Source: an uncultured Pseudoxanthomonas sp.
GTDB lineage: Bacteria > Pseudomonadota > Gammaproteobacteria > Xanthomonadales > Xanthomonadaceae
Assembly: GCF_946886695.1 (NCBI RefSeq)
Contig: NZ_CAMPJD010000002.1
Location: 1-64,000, forward strand
Length of the DNA stretch: 64,000 bases
Reading direction: 5' to 3'
Of the stretch, positions 28,317-38,844 are shown one piece after another (within the stretch, counting starts at the first letter, position 1; the number at the start of each line of letters is the position of its first letter). Below the pieces are notes generated by a model. It was not told the DNA's origin. It did not search any database and was given only the letters and a program-made list of their open reading frames with translations. Position numbers and translations under genes: made by a program.

Positions 28317-28679
28317 TCAGCGCTCCGCAGGCGCCCGCTGTGTGCCAGGCACCGTCCGCACGCCGAGTGGCGAGGATGGATCGGTGATCCGCACCAGCTC
28401 CGAAGAGCCGTCCGCCCATACCACCCGGATCGTGCTGCCTGGCGCCAGCGTGGAGAACGGTGTGCCGCTGCGCGCGCGATAGAGCGCGGCGACCTGGCTG
28501 GCGCCGAGCCGGCGTGCATCGTCCGGCGCGTGGATCGTCATGTGGCCCACGCGCGTGAGATCCCGGTACTCCGGATCACGCGTCTCGATGACGATCGTGG
28601 CGGCAGCGGCGGCATAGGCCACCACCACCAGGCCCCAGACCAGGAGATTGGCTCCCGGCCGCGTGTGTTTGTATTTCAT
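28317..28679 (-). CDS. Small membrane-anchored protein, unknown function
   Basis: The 120-residue product has a short basic N-terminus, one membrane helix (about residues 12-31) and a soluble domain with GSTIRVVWADGSSELVRITDP, a beta-rich stretch. I do not recognise a family. It overlaps the stop of the preceding minus-strand gene by four bases, so the pair is translationally coupled. The pair sits between accC and prmA, where relatives often have nothing. The terminator at 28248-28286 ends the unit. Confidence 0.7.
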   Translation of the reverse strand: MKYKHTRPGANLLVWGLVVVAYAAAAATIVIETRDPEYRDLTRVGHMTIHAPDDARRLGASQVAALYRARSGTPFSTLAPGSTIRVVWADGSSELVRITDPSSPLGVRTVPGTQRAPAER

Positions 28680-29632
28680 CCGTCAGCTCCCGCGTGGGAC
28701 AACAACGTGCCCACCATCTCGTCAACATTGTCAGCACCCTGCCGCGGCACGCCTGCGTCGCGCGCGAAGGACGTGAAATCCTGTGATTCATCCTGCGAGC
28801 AGATGCCACCGTTCACGCAGTAGTTCGTCATCATCGAGCCATCCGGGCTGCAATCCATGCCCAGTTCGCATGAGGCGATGCGCCAGGCGATCTCGCTGAG
28901 TTCACTGCCCGATATCTCGCCCAGCGTGTCGCGCCGACCACTCGCGCTCGTCCCCATGACCGGGGCGATGGCGAAGAAGGCGAACGGGTCCTCCGAATCG
29001 AGCACGCGCTGCACCAGTTCGCGCCGATAGTCGTCGTCGTCGCGCAATGGCTGCTCCATCGCCAGCAGTGCCGCCTCGGCCGCCAGGCTGCCCGCGCGCG
29101 CGGCCTGCTGGCGCTGGGTGAGGATGGCCGGCAACGACAGTCCGTCCTGCGGCACGAACCTGGCGCATCGCTGCTGCACGCGCTGGCGTGCGGAGAGCAT
29201 CGCGTCGCCGTTGGACAACCCCAACGTTGCGATGACGCGTGAATCCTGTGCGTAACCGAGGGGATCGGCCGCAAATCCCGCGCAGTAGTCCTGTACCAGG
29301 CTCAGCAGCCACATGGCATCGGCATCGCCGGCGGCCGACAGCGCGAGCAACTCGCGCGAGTAGGCGAACAGATCGGTGCTGTCCTCGAACGCGCGCCGCA
29401 GCGGCGACAGCATGGGCGTCGAATGCGCAGCAACAGGGCGCAGGACAGCGGGCGTGGTGGACGGCGGGAGCGCTGTCGTCCCCTCCGGGGCCATAGCCGC
29501 GTCATCCATCGGGATCGCGAACGGCGCCAGCCCCGCCTGGCGCAGCGGCATCCACGCCAGCGCCCCCAGCAGGCCCACCAGCATCATCGGCAGTAGCAGC
29601 TTCCGGGGCACCCCCGCATTATCCCGGTGCAT
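28676..29632 (-). CDS. Exported protein of unknown function, Cys-containing C-terminus
   Basis: The 318-residue product starts [20 protein letters not shown] and has an N-terminal hydrophobic signal or anchor (about residues 11-28). The rest is mostly helical and Ala/Leu/Arg-rich, with several cysteines near the C-terminus ([23 protein letters not shown]) that could form disulfides in the periplasm. The middle section, with [20 protein letters not shown], has a helical-repeat flavour, but no named domain is certain. The ATG at 29632 was chosen because it opens the hydrophobic segment; the frame stays open further upstream without support. It is divergent from prmA and coupled to the small membrane protein gene downstream. 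Confidence 0.72.
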   Translation of the reverse strand: MHRDNAGVPRKLLLPMMLVGLLGALAWMPLRQAGLAPFAIPMDDAAMAPEGTTALPPSTTPAVLRPVAAHSTPMLSPLRRAFEDSTDLFAYSRELLALSAAGDADAMWLLSLVQDYCAGFAADPLGYAQDSRVIATLGLSNGDAMLSARQRVQQRCARFVPQDGLSLPAILTQRQQAARAGSLAAEAALLAMEQPLRDDDDYRRELVQRVLDSEDPFAFFAIAPVMGTSASGRRDTLGEISGSELSEIAWRIASCELGMDCSPDGSMMTNYCVNGGICSQDESQDFTSFARDAGVPRQGADNVDEMVGTLLSHAGADG

Positions 29633-29761
29633 CCGAGGCGGTTCAACGCGGGAACGCGACGTTCGGCGTACCTGCCCTGCCTTCCGTCGCCTCCCTGCCC
29701 CGGGTCTGCACCTGAACGCGTGAGACAATGCCCGCCTTCTCCGCTTCCCGCCCCCCATGCC

Positions 29762-30676
29762 ATGCCTTATCTGGAGCTCTCCCTGCGCTGCACCGAAACC
29801 GAGCAGCCGCGCTATGAGACCGCCCTCGAGGACATTGGCGCACTCTCGGTGACGCTGCTGGACGCGGATGCCGACACCGGCCATGAACGAGCCATCCTGG
29901 AGCCCGGCGTCGGCGAGACTCCCCTGTGGAAATCGCTGGTGCTGACCGCATTGTTCGATGCGGATGCCGACGCGCTGACGCTGCTCGCCGCCCTGGAATC
30001 ATTCGATCCCGGGCTGGACTGGACACAGGTGGGGTTCCGCAAGGTCGAGGACGAGGACTGGGAACGCGCGTGGCTTGACCAGTTCAAGCCCATGCGCTTC
30101 GGCGCCCGTACCTTCATCGTGCCCTGGAACCATGAAGTGCCCGCGGAAGCCGGCGACGACGCCGCTATCGTGCGGCTCGATCCGGGGCTGGCGTTCGGAT
30201 CCGGCACGCACCCCACCACGGCACTGTGCCTGCGTTGGCTCGACGGGCTCGCCGACGACGGTGCACTGGAGGGCCAGCGCGTGCTGGACTTCGGTTGCGG
30301 CTCCGGCATTCTCGCGCTCGCCGCATTGAAACTCGGCGCCGCGCAGGCCGTGGGCGTGGACAACGATCCGCAGGCATTGCTGGCCAGCGCCGACAACGCG
30401 CAGCGCAACCAGGTGGATGCGAAATTCAACGCCTACCTGCCCGAGGACGAACCGGTGATGACGTATCCGGTGGTGGTGGCCAACATCCTGGCCTCGGCGC
30501 TGGACGCACTGGCCGACATCCTTGCCGCGCGCGTCGCGCCCGGTGGCCGCATCGCACTGTCGGGCATCCTCAAGGGACAGGAAGACGAACTGCTGGCCCG
30601 TTACGCGCCGTGGTTCGATGCCCTGGTGGCCACGCAGGACGGCGACTGGATGCGTATCGACGGCATCCGTCGCTGA
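29762..30676 (+). CDS. prmA: Ribosomal protein L11 methyltransferase
   Basis: SAM-dependent enzyme that trimethylates lysines and the N-terminus of ribosomal protein L11. The 304-residue product has the N-terminal substrate-recognition domain and a Rossmann methyltransferase core with [20 protein letters not shown], the [13 protein letters not shown] motif and [10 protein letters not shown], which contains the characteristic NILA. Its length fits the family. prmA commonly follows accBC in gammaproteobacteria; here two minus-strand genes intervene. The DUF3426 gene follows 64 bases later. Confidence 0.97.
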   Translation: MPYLELSLRCTETEQPRYETALEDIGALSVTLLDADADTGHERAILEPGVGETPLWKSLVLTALFDADADALTLLAALESFDPGLDWTQVGFRKVEDEDWERAWLDQFKPMRFGARTFIVPWNHEVPAEAGDDAAIVRLDPGLAFGSGTHPTTALCLRWLDGLADDGALEGQRVLDFGCGSGILALAALKLGAAQAVGVDNDPQALLASADNAQRNQVDAKFNAYLPEDEPVMTYPVVVANILASALDALADILAARVAPGGRIALSGILKGQEDELLARYAPWFDALVATQDGDWMRIDGIRR

Positions 30677-30740
30677 CGCCATCCTCCGCCGCGTCCACGG
30701 TCACAACACGCACGCGGGCGTGCATGGTTGAATAGAGGCC

Positions 30741-31697
30741 ATGTTCACGGCCTGTCCGCATTGCCAGTTCCTTGTCGCCCGCGACCGGCATACCGATGCC
30801 GTGCCCGCAGACTGTCCACGCTGCGGCAGATCATTGGCCACGGCGGACGAAGCGGCGGTGCCTGCATCGCCCAGTCTCGCGACCTTCCTGAATCCTGCAG
30901 CAGGCGGCGCGGAAGCATCGCCAGGCGCGCGACCGGACGACACGCCCGCAGCACCATTCCTGGCAGAGGAAGAGGCGGCTTCGCGAGACACCATGCCTGA
31001 TGCGGCGGACGTGGCGATACCCGTCGATGACATGCCCGACATCACCACGCACGCGGCAGACGCGGCATCACTGGAAGGCGCGACGCCGATCGATGGCATC
31101 CCGGTCGATGCAATGCCAGAGGATGCAGCGCCCTCCACCATCGCGCCGGCACCCGTCATCACCGCCACGCCCACGCGCAAGGCAACGGGTCCCCGGTTCC
31201 TGCAACGCACGCGCACCATGCCGGTGCATGCAGCCCGCGCACGCTGGCAATGGGTTGCCGTGGGTGCACTTGCAACACTGCTGTGTGTGCAGGTCGCACT
31301 GGCTGATCGCGCCCGTCTGGCGACCCAGGCAGGATGGCGACCCTTGGTCATGGTGCTGTGCGGCGCGTTCCGCTGCGACGTACCGATGTGGCACGAACCC
31401 AGCGCCTTCACCATGCTGAGTCGTGATGTGCGGCCGGTCATCGGCCAGGCGGGAACACTGCAGGCGCAGGCCACGTTCCGCAACGAGGCCCGCTGGGAAC
31501 AGGGCTGGCCGGTGATCCTGCTGACGCTGAAGGATGCCGATGGCCGCACCCTGGGCGCGCGTGCGCTGGAGCCGCGCGACTACCTGCCGCAGGAGGAGGC
31601 GTCATCGTCCATCGGCCCCGGGCAGAGCGCCCAGATGGCCGTGCTTGTACGCGAGCCGAGCGCGAACGTCGTCGCATTCTCCTTCGACTTCCGTTAA
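30741..31697 (+). CDS. Zinc-ribbon DUF3426 membrane protein
   Basis: The 318-residue protein has an N-terminal zinc ribbon with two CxxC knuckles (Cys5/8 and Cys25/28), a long acidic Ala/Pro-rich linker (about residues 34-140), a membrane helix (about 172-190) and a C-terminal DUF3426 domain with ARWEQGWPVILLTLKDADGR. The family's role is not established. The gene lies between prmA and fis, an order conserved in xanthomonads, and both may depend on a shared transcript. The Cys pairs suggest metal binding on the cytoplasmic side. Confidence 0.88.
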   Translation: MFTACPHCQFLVARDRHTDAVPADCPRCGRSLATADEAAVPASPSLATFLNPAAGGAEASPGARPDDTPAAPFLAEEEAASRDTMPDAADVAIPVDDMPDITTHAADAASLEGATPIDGIPVDAMPEDAAPSTIAPAPVITATPTRKATGPRFLQRTRTMPVHAARARWQWVAVGALATLLCVQVALADRARLATQAGWRPLVMVLCGAFRCDVPMWHEPSAFTMLSRDVRPVIGQAGTLQAQATFRNEARWEQGWPVILLTLKDADGRTLGARALEPRDYLPQEEASSSIGPGQSAQMAVLVREPSANVVAFSFDFR

Positions 31698-31817
31698 GCG
31701 CATCGGATTCATCAAAAAGCGGATGCGCGCGCCGCGATCAGGCGCTAGACTCGTCCCCCCGCCGAATACCCACAAGCACATGGCGGGCATCCGCATCCGT
31801 TGCACCAGGGGATCCGA

Positions 31818-32090
31818 TTGAACGCTGCCTCCACCCGTCAGGACACGCCACGCGCCACGTCGCGCCCGCCGCTGCGCGAGCATGTCGCCGTGTCCGTCCG
31901 CCGCTACCTGCGTGACCTGGATGGCTGCGAGGCGGACGACGTGTACGAGATCGTGCTGCGCGAGATGGAGATCCCGCTGTTCGTGGAAGTGCTCAACCAT
32001 TGCGAAGGCAACCAGAGCCGCGCCGCCGCCATGCTGGGCATCCATCGCGCCACGCTGCGCAAGAAGCTCAAGGACTACGGACTGGCCTGA
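31818..32090 (+). CDS. fis: DNA-binding protein Fis
   Basis: Nucleoid protein that bends DNA and adjusts transcription of rRNA and growth-rate genes. The 90-residue product ends in the classic Fis helix-turn-helix: [21 protein letters not shown]. The N-terminal arm and [20 protein letters not shown] also fit. The start is a TTG at 31818 with AGGGG seven bases upstream; an earlier TTG at 31800 would add six residues but is less well placed. The length matches xanthomonad Fis (about 90) rather than the 98 of E. coli. Confidence 0.95.
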   Translation: MNAASTRQDTPRATSRPPLREHVAVSVRRYLRDLDGCEADDVYEIVLREMEIPLFVEVLNHCEGNQSRAAAMLGIHRATLRKKLKDYGLA

Positions 32091-32132
32091 CAGGCAGTCC
32101 GGTCCAGGGCCGGGCGTGATGGTGCGGCGCGT

Positions 32133-32138
32133 TATAAT
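32133..32138 (+). promoter_or_regulatory. Perfect -10 hexamer upstream of purH
   Basis: TATAAT lies 29 bases before the purH start codon, in an otherwise GC-rich gap after fis. No good -35 hexamer is seen at 17 bases. It suggests that purH has its own promoter rather than depending on fis read-through. Confidence 0.45.
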
Positions 32139-32166
32139 TCGCGCCCCGATCCGTACCGCCGTCCCC

Positions 32167-33753
32167 ATGACCCTCGATTTCCAGCCCGTGCGCCGGGCGT
32201 TGCTGTCCGTATCCGACAAGACCGGCCTGCTCGACCTGGCCCGTGCCCTCGCCGCCCGCAATGTCGAACTGCTGTCCACCGGCGGCACTGCCAGGACATT
32301 GCGTGACGCCGGCCTGTCCGTGCGCGATGTGGCCGACGTCACCGGATTCCCGGAAATGATGGACGGCCGCGTCAAGACGCTGCACCCGATGGTCCACGGC
32401 GGCCTGCTGGGCCGTACGGGTACGGACGACGCCGTGATGGCGGAGCACGGCATCGGCGCCATCGACCTGCTGGTGCTCAATCTCTATCCGTTCGAACAGG
32501 TCACCGCGAAGGCGGACTGCACCCTGGCCGATGCCGTGGAGAATATCGACATCGGCGGCCCCGCCATGCTGCGTTCGGCGGCGAAGAACTTCGCGCGCGT
32601 GGCGGTGGCCACCGATCCGTCCCAGTACGACGGCATCGTGCGCGAACTCGACGCGAATGACGGCGCCCTTTCCGCACTGACGCGCTTCGCGCTGTCGGTG
32701 GCCGCGTTCAATCGCGTGGCCCAGTACGACGCCGCCATCAGCAACTACCTGTCCGCCGTCACCGACACGTCAGGCGAGGTCCCCGTGCGCGCCACGTTCT
32801 CGGCGCAGGCCAACGGCAGCTTCGTCAAGGTCATGGACCTGCGCTACGGCGAGAATCCGCACCAGCAGGCCGCGTTCTACCGCGACCTGTATCCGGCGCC
32901 CGGTTCGCTGGCGACGTTCACGCAGCTGCAGGGCAAGGAGCTGAGCTACAACAACATCGCCGACAGCGATGCGGCATGGGAATGCGTGCGCCAGTTCGAC
33001 GCGCCGGCCTGCGTGATCGTCAAGCACGCCAATCCCTGCGGCGTGGCGGTCGGCGTGGCCTGCGGCGATGCCTATGAGCTGGCCTACGCCACCGATCCGA
33101 CCAGCGCGTTCGGCGGCATCATCGCCTTCAACCGCACACTGGATGCCGCGACGGCCAAAGTGATCCTCGACCGCCAGTTCGTCGAGGTGCTGATCGCGCC
33201 GGACTACGAGCCTGCCGCGCTCGACTACGCGGCGAAGAAGGCCAACGTGCGCGTGCTGCGCATTCCGCTGGCACCGGCATCGACCGGCTTCATCGATACC
33301 AAGCGCGTCGGCTCCGGCCTGCTGCTGCAGACCGCCGACGACCGCGTGGTGACGCGCGACGAGCTCAAGGTGGTGACGAAGCTCGTGCCGACCGACGCAC
33401 AGTTCTCCGACCTGCTGTTCGCGTGGAAGGTGGCGAAATTCGTGAAATCCAACGCCATCGTCTACGCGAAGGACCACCGCACCATCGGCGTCGGCGCCGG
33501 CCAGATGAGCCGCGTGTACTCCGCGCGCATCGCCGGCATCAAGGCGGCGGACGCGAACCTCGTGGTCGAAGGTTCGGTGATGGCCAGCGATGCATTCTTC
33601 CCGTTCCGCGACGGCATCGACGCCGCGGCGGCCGCCGGCATCAAGGCGGTGATCCAGCCCGGCGGCTCCATGCGGGACGGCGAAGTCATTGCCGCCGCCG
33701 ACGAGCACGGCATCGCGATGGTGTTCACCGGCGTGCGGCACTTCCGCCACTGA
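32167..33753 (+). CDS. purH: Bifunctional AICAR formyltransferase / IMP cyclohydrolase
   Basis: Performs the last two steps of purine synthesis, making IMP from AICAR. The 528-residue protein has the N-terminal cyclohydrolase domain ([44 protein letters not shown]) and the C-terminal transformylase with [28 protein letters not shown] and [13 protein letters not shown]. The length equals E. coli PurH (529). It is followed by a lipoprotein gene and then purD, so the purine genes are near but not directly adjacent. Cytoplasmic. Confidence 0.98.
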   Translation: MTLDFQPVRRALLSVSDKTGLLDLARALAARNVELLSTGGTARTLRDAGLSVRDVADVTGFPEMMDGRVKTLHPMVHGGLLGRTGTDDAVMAEHGIGAIDLLVLNLYPFEQVTAKADCTLADAVENIDIGGPAMLRSAAKNFARVAVATDPSQYDGIVRELDANDGALSALTRFALSVAAFNRVAQYDAAISNYLSAVTDTSGEVPVRATFSAQANGSFVKVMDLRYGENPHQQAAFYRDLYPAPGSLATFTQLQGKELSYNNIADSDAAWECVRQFDAPACVIVKHANPCGVAVGVACGDAYELAYATDPTSAFGGIIAFNRTLDAATAKVILDRQFVEVLIAPDYEPAALDYAAKKANVRVLRIPLAPASTGFIDTKRVGSGLLLQTADDRVVTRDELKVVTKLVPTDAQFSDLLFAWKVAKFVKSNAIVYAKDHRTIGVGAGQMSRVYSARIAGIKAADANLVVEGSVMASDAFFPFRDGIDAAAAAGIKAVIQPGGSMRDGEVIAAADEHGIAMVFTGVRHFRH

Positions 33754-33842
33754 AGACAGCGCACGATGATGCCGCCCTGGCGGTCGTCATCGGTCCGGCA
33801 GCCTTCTCCGCTTGTTGACCAGTACGGAGCATCACCACGGCC

Positions 33843-34277
33843 ATGAAGATCCTTCGCGCGCTTTCCGCCATGCCCGTCACGGCGCTCGTCGTTCTCGCGC
33901 TTGCCGGCTGCGCAGACACGCAGGCGAGCCTGCAGGAGGCGCGCACGAAGGTCGCGGCCACGTTGCCCGCGCCCTACTTCGAGGACCTGGTGACCGAATC
34001 GGTCGCCGTCGAGGGTGACCGCCTGGTGCTGCTGATCCGCAGTCCGAAGGGGAGCGCCGCCAGGACACGCGAAGCCCCCGATTTCGACACGCTGAAGGAA
34101 AGCGAGCAGATCGCGCTGCGCGACTTGTGCACGCAGCCGGCGATCATGCCGCTGACCGACACCGATGCCGTCCTGGTGCGTCGTTTCGTCGACCGTCACG
34201 ACGCCGTTTTCTTCGATGTCGAACTCCCCGCGCGCGCATGCGCGACACCGCCGACGGATGCGCCGGCCCAACCATGA
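33843..34277 (+). CDS. Lipoprotein of unknown function
   Basis: The 144-residue product has a lipoprotein signal with lipobox LAGC (Cys24), so it should be anchored to the inner or outer membrane. The remainder contains [19 protein letters not shown] and [11 protein letters not shown]. No known domain is recognised. It sits between purH and purD; purD begins 10 bases after its stop codon, so it probably shares their transcript. There is no evidence that it works in purine synthesis. Confidence 0.75.
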   Translation: MKILRALSAMPVTALVVLALAGCADTQASLQEARTKVAATLPAPYFEDLVTESVAVEGDRLVLLIRSPKGSAARTREAPDFDTLKESEQIALRDLCTQPAIMPLTDTDAVLVRRFVDRHDAVFFDVELPARACATPPTDAPAQP

Positions 34278-34287
34278 GGAATACCCC

Positions 34288-35580
34288 TTGAAAGTCCTGG
34301 TCATCGGTTCCGGCGGTCGCGAGCACGCGCTGGCGTGGAAGCTGGCGCAGTCGCCGCGCGTGGACGAGGTGATCGTGGCACCCGGCAACGCGGGCACCGC
34401 GAACGAGACCAAGTGCCGCAACGCGGCCGTCAAGGTCAGCGACATCGAAGGCCTGCTGGCGCTGGTGCAGGCCGAAGGCATCGGCCTGACCGTCGTCGGC
34501 CCCGAGGTGCCGCTGGTGGCGGGCGTGGTGGACCGGTTTCGCCTGGCCGGCCTGCGCATCTTCGGCCCCACCGCCGCCGCCGCGCAGTTGGAAGGCAGCA
34601 AGGCATTCGCGAAGGACTTCCTTGCGCGCCATGGTATTCCGACCGCGTTCTACGCGGTGCACACGGAGGTAGAGGCCGCGCTTGCGTATGTCCGTGAGAA
34701 GGGCGCGCCCATCGTCGTGAAGGCCGATGGCCTGGCCGCCGGCAAGGGCGTGATCGTGGCGATGACGCTGGACGAAGCCGAAGCCGCGGTACGCGACATG
34801 TTGTCGGGCAATGCGTTCGGCGATGCCGGCGCGCGCGTGGTCATCGAGGAGTTCCTGGAAGGCGAGGAAGCCAGCTTCATCTCGATGGTCGACGGCACCA
34901 CCGCGTTGCCGATGGCCACCAGCCAGGATCACAAGCGCGTCGGCGATGGGGATACCGGCCCCAACACGGGCGGCATGGGCGCCTACTCGCCCGCGCCGGT
35001 GGTCACGCCCGAGGTGCATGCACGCGTGATGCGCGAGGTGGTGAATCCCACCGTGCAGGGCATGATCGCCGACGGCGTGCCGTTCACCGGTTTCCTGTAC
35101 GCCGGGCTGATGATCGACGACAGCGGCGCCCCGAAGGTGATCGAATTCAACGTGCGCTTCGGCGACCCCGAGACGCAACCGGTGATGCTGCGCCTGCAAT
35201 CCGATCTGGTGGACCTGGTGGAAGCGGCCATCGACGGACGCCTCGATGTCACCGAGGCGCATTGGGATCCGCGCCCGTCGCTGGGCGTCGTGATGGCCGC
35301 GGCGCCTTATCCCGAAACACCGGTCACCGGCGACGTGATCGCCGGGCTGGACGACGTGCCCGCGACGGCCAAGGTCTTCCATGCCGGGACGGCGCTGGAT
35401 GCGGAAGGCCGCGTCGTCAGTGCAGGGGGGCGCGTGCTGTGCGTCGCGGCGCTCGGCGACTCGGTGTCCGACGCACAGCGCAACGCCTATGCCGGCGTGG
35501 ACAAGGTGCGCTGGACGAACGAGTTCCACCGCTCCGACATCGGCTGGCGCGCGATCACGCGCGAACGCGCGGGCGCCTGA
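34288..35580 (+). CDS. purD: Phosphoribosylamine--glycine ligase
   Basis: ATP-grasp enzyme for the second step of purine synthesis, making GAR. The 430-residue product starts [19 protein letters not shown] and contains [40 protein letters not shown] and [14 protein letters not shown]. The start is a TTG at 34288 with GAGGA upstream at 34276-34280; no ATG gives the right N-terminus. The length matches E. coli PurD (429). It is the last gene of the purH-lipoprotein-purD run and converges on the ene-reductase gene with a 4-base gap. Confidence 0.97.
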   Translation: MKVLVIGSGGREHALAWKLAQSPRVDEVIVAPGNAGTANETKCRNAAVKVSDIEGLLALVQAEGIGLTVVGPEVPLVAGVVDRFRLAGLRIFGPTAAAAQLEGSKAFAKDFLARHGIPTAFYAVHTEVEAALAYVREKGAPIVVKADGLAAGKGVIVAMTLDEAEAAVRDMLSGNAFGDAGARVVIEEFLEGEEASFISMVDGTTALPMATSQDHKRVGDGDTGPNTGGMGAYSPAPVVTPEVHARVMREVVNPTVQGMIADGVPFTGFLYAGLMIDDSGAPKVIEFNVRFGDPETQPVMLRLQSDLVDLVEAAIDGRLDVTEAHWDPRPSLGVVMAAAPYPETPVTGDVIAGLDDVPATAKVFHAGTALDAEGRVVSAGGRVLCVAALGDSVSDAQRNAYAGVDKVRWTNEFHRSDIGWRAITRERAGA

Positions 35581-35584
35581 CCGG

Positions 35585-36691
35585 CTAACGCGCCTGCACA
35601 AAGCTCGCCGCGTAATCGCGCGGCGCGCTGCGCAGGTACTGCGGCGCGACCGCAATCTTTGCGCCCAGCGCCGCGGCCGCATGCCACGGCCAGCGCGGGT
35701 CGTACAGGATGCCGCGCGCCAGCCCGATGGCATCGGCCCGGTCCTGCTGCAGGATGTCTTCGGCCTGTTGCGGCTCGGTTATCAGGCCTACCGCGATCAC
35801 TGGCATCGCGACGTGCTGCTTGATCGCCGCCGCGAACGGCACCTGGTAACCCGGCTCAAGGGTGATCTTCTGCGCCGGATGCAGGCCGCCGCTGGAGACA
35901 TGGATGAAGTGGCAACCGCGTGCGTCGAGCGCCTTCGCCAGCGCGATGCTCTGCGCCAAGTCCCAACCGCCCTCCACCCAGTCGGTGGCGGAAATGCGGA
36001 TGCCGACCGCCATCTTGCCGGGCACCGCCGCCTTGATCGCATCGAACACCTGCAGCACAAGCCGCATGCGGTTTTCCAGCGTGCCGCCATATGCATCCTC
36101 GCGGTGGTTGCTGAGCGGCGACAGGAACTGATGCAGCAGGTAGCCATGCGCGGCATGGATCTCGATCAGGTCCAGACCCAGCCGTACCGCACGCTGCGCA
36201 CTGTCGGCGAACGCGGCGACGATGGCATCGATGCCCGCCTGGTCCAACGCCAGCGGCGGATGCTGGCCTTCGCTGTAGGCGAGCGGCGATGCGGACACCG
36301 TTTGCCAGCCATGCGGTGCATCCGGCACGATCTGCGCGCCATGCTCATCCCAGGGACGATGCGTGGACGCCTTTCGCCCGGCATGCGCCAGCTGCACGCC
36401 GATCGGCATGGAGGAGTAGCGGCGCGTCGCTGCCAGCGCCCTGGCGAACGCGGCTTCGGTCGTGTCATCCCACAAACCGAGGTCGGCCCAGCTGATGCGC
36501 CCACGCGGTTCGACAGCGGTCGCTTCGATGATCGCCAGCCCCGCACCGGACTGGGCCAGATTCGGCCAATGGAAAGCATGCCAGTCGGTGGCACGGCCAT
36601 CTTCGGAGGAGTACTGGCACATCGGCGCGATGACGATGCGGTTGGCAAGCGACAGCGGCCCCAGATCGAGGGGCGAGAACAGGCGACTCAT
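35585..36691 (-). CDS. Ene-reductase of the Old Yellow Enzyme family (YqjM/XenA-like)
   Basis: FMN-dependent NADPH oxidoreductase that reduces activated C=C bonds. The 368-residue product shows SRLFSPLDLGPLSLANRIV, the YqjM-type APMCQYSS with Cys25, VQLAHAGRKAST, EIHAAHGYLLHQFLSPLSN, and FIHVSSGG towards the end. The Cys near the flavin and this length place it in the thermophilic-like class rather than the classic OYE class. The physiological substrate is unknown; such enzymes often deal with reactive enals or xenobiotics. It converges with purD and is divergent from the MFS-acyltransferase gene. Confidence 0.9.
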   Translation of the reverse strand: MSRLFSPLDLGPLSLANRIVIAPMCQYSSEDGRATDWHAFHWPNLAQSGAGLAIIEATAVEPRGRISWADLGLWDDTTEAAFARALAATRRYSSMPIGVQLAHAGRKASTHRPWDEHGAQIVPDAPHGWQTVSASPLAYSEGQHPPLALDQAGIDAIVAAFADSAQRAVRLGLDLIEIHAAHGYLLHQFLSPLSNHREDAYGGTLENRMRLVLQVFDAIKAAVPGKMAVGIRISATDWVEGGWDLAQSIALAKALDARGCHFIHVSSGGLHPAQKITLEPGYQVPFAAAIKQHVAMPVIAVGLITEPQQAEDILQQDRADAIGLARGILYDPRWPWHAAAALGAKIAVAPQYLRSAPRDYAASFVQAR

Positions 36692-36837
36692 GGAGAGGAG
36701 AAGGCCGGACGACGTGGGGCCGCCACTATCCCCCTGCCCCCGTCACCCATCAACGCCATCGACGGAACACTGTCGGGCGCGACGGCACGCACCGCCATCG
36801 CGATTTGCTAGGCTGCGCGGCAACCCACGGAGGGCAC

Positions 36838-38733
36838 ATGTCCAGCCACAGCCAGTTCTCGCTGCTGAAACAACGACGGTTCCTGCCTTACTTCACCGTC
36901 CAGGCGCTGGGCGCCTTCAACGACAATGTCTACCGACAGGCGATCATCGCGCTGCTGTTCTTCCTGGGTGCCAGCGATGGCGAACTCTCGCTGTACGCAA
37001 CGCTGGCGCCGGCGATCTTCATCCTGCCCTACTTCCTGTTCTCCGCCATCGCGGGCCAGTTCGCCGAGAAGCTCGAGAAGCACCGGCTGATCGTGATCAC
37101 CACGACGATGGAAATCGTCATCATGTCGTTGGCGGCGGTGGGTTTCCTGTTGCAGAACATGCCGGTCCTGCTGGTCGCGCTGTTCTGCACGGGCGTGCAG
37201 TCCACACTGTTCGGGCCGGTGAAGTACTCCGTGCTGCCCTCGATCCTCAAGCCGGAGGAACTGACGGGCGGCAACGGGCTGGTCGAGATGGGCACGTCGA
37301 TCTCGATCCTGTGCGGCATGATCGCCGGCGGCATGATCTTCCAGGTGGCCGGGGCATACGGGCCGCAGGCGGCCGCGATCGCCATCGTGCTGCTCGCCGT
37401 GCTGGGCAACATCGTATCGCGACTGATCCCGCGCATGGACGCGGGCGCGCCCGACCTGGTCATCCGCTGGAACCCGATCCCGGAATCGCTGGCCGTGCTG
37501 CGCATGGCCAAGCAGCAACTGGCCGTGCGCAACGCCATCCTCGGCGTGTCGTGGTTCTGGTTCTTCGGCACGCTGCTGACCTCGCAGCTGCCGGCCTATG
37601 CGAAGTTGCACCTCGGCGCGGCCGACGGCTCGTCGACGCTGTACGTGTTCGCGCTGGCGTTGTTCTCGGTCGGCACGGGCGTGGGCTCGCTGCTGTGCGA
37701 GAAGCTGTCCGGGCGCACCGTCGAAATCGGCCTGGTGCCGGTGGGCGCGTTCGGCATGACGGCGTTCCTGCTCGATCTCTACTTCGCCCGGCCGGGCGCC
37801 GCACCCGCCACTGGCCTTGGCGTGGCCGAGTTCGTGCGCCAGGCCGGCAGCGTGCGGATCATGATCGACCTGGTCGGCATCGGCATGTTCGCCGGCATCT
37901 TCGTGGTGCCGCTGTTCGCACTGATCCAGAGCCGCACGGCCAATTCGCGGATGGCGCGCGTGTTCGCCGCGCTCAACATCCAGAACTCGGGCTTCATCGT
38001 GCTGGCCGCGCTGGTCGGCCTGGGCCTGCATGCGCTGGGCTGGAGCGGTCCGCAGATCTTCCTGGCGCTGGCCATCGCGAACGCGCTGGTGGCGATCTGG
38101 ATCTTCACCATCGTGCCCGAGTTCCTGATGCGGTTCCTCAGCTGGCTGTTCGTGCGCGCGTTGTATCGCCTGCGCCTGCACGGCATCGAGAAGCACGTAC
38201 CCGATGAAGGCCCTGCGCTGATTGTCTGCAACCACGTCAGCTACATGGACGCGCTGATCCTGTCGGCGACGATCCCGCGGCCGGTCCGCTTCGTCATGTA
38301 CTACCGGATCTTCCAGATCCCGGTGATGAGCTGGATCTTCCGCACGGCCAAGGCCATCCCGATTGCCGGCGCACGGGAGAACCCGGAACTGATGCGGCGT
38401 GCATTCGAGGAGATCGACGCGGCGCTGGCGGCGGGCGAGATCGTCGGCATCTTCCCCGAAGGCGCGTTGACCAAGGATGGCGAGATCGCGGCGTTCAAGT
38501 CCGGCGTGGAGAAGATCCTGGAGCGCCGCCCGGTGCCCGTCGTACCCATGGCGCTGAAGGGGATGTGGACCAGCATGTGGAGCCATCGCGACACCCGGAT
38601 GGGGCGCATGCGCGTGCCCCGTCGTTTCCGCGCGCACGTTGACGTGGTGGCCAGCGAACCGCTGGACGGCGCCGCCGTGACCGCCGAGGTCCTGGAGGCG
38701 CGGGTGCGCGCGCTGCGCGGGGATGCGGCGTGA
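36838..38733 (+). CDS. MFS lysophospholipid transporter fused to glycerophosphate acyltransferase
   Basis: The 631-residue protein has an N-terminal major-facilitator domain (about residues 1-410) starting RRFLPYFTVQALGAFNDNVYRQ, with GFIVLAALVGLGLHALG, and a C-terminal PlsC-type acyltransferase with the HX4D motif in CNHVSYMDALI and the later FPEGALTKDG. It probably flips lysophospholipid inward and re-acylates it, combining what LplT and the acyltransferase half of Aas do in E. coli. The third, acyl-ACP synthetase domain is not present. The ATG has a very good CGGAGGG ribosome-binding site. Inner membrane. Confidence 0.92.
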   Translation: MSSHSQFSLLKQRRFLPYFTVQALGAFNDNVYRQAIIALLFFLGASDGELSLYATLAPAIFILPYFLFSAIAGQFAEKLEKHRLIVITTTMEIVIMSLAAVGFLLQNMPVLLVALFCTGVQSTLFGPVKYSVLPSILKPEELTGGNGLVEMGTSISILCGMIAGGMIFQVAGAYGPQAAAIAIVLLAVLGNIVSRLIPRMDAGAPDLVIRWNPIPESLAVLRMAKQQLAVRNAILGVSWFWFFGTLLTSQLPAYAKLHLGAADGSSTLYVFALALFSVGTGVGSLLCEKLSGRTVEIGLVPVGAFGMTAFLLDLYFARPGAAPATGLGVAEFVRQAGSVRIMIDLVGIGMFAGIFVVPLFALIQSRTANSRMARVFAALNIQNSGFIVLAALVGLGLHALGWSGPQIFLALAIANALVAIWIFTIVPEFLMRFLSWLFVRALYRLRLHGIEKHVPDEGPALIVCNHVSYMDALILSATIPRPVRFVMYYRIFQIPVMSWIFRTAKAIPIAGARENPELMRRAFEEIDAALAAGEIVGIFPEGALTKDGEIAAFKSGVEKILERRPVPVVPMALKGMWTSMWSHRDTRMGRMRVPRRFRAHVDVVASEPLDGAAVTAEVLEARVRALRGDAA

Positions 38734-38844
38734 TGGTTTCGTCGGCCCTGCCGCTCGGTTAGTCTATCGGGGGGAGTGCAGGGGCATGACGTTGCCGCCT
38801 GCCGAGAACATCAACGCCGTTTCACCTGCCTTCGGAAGACCACC

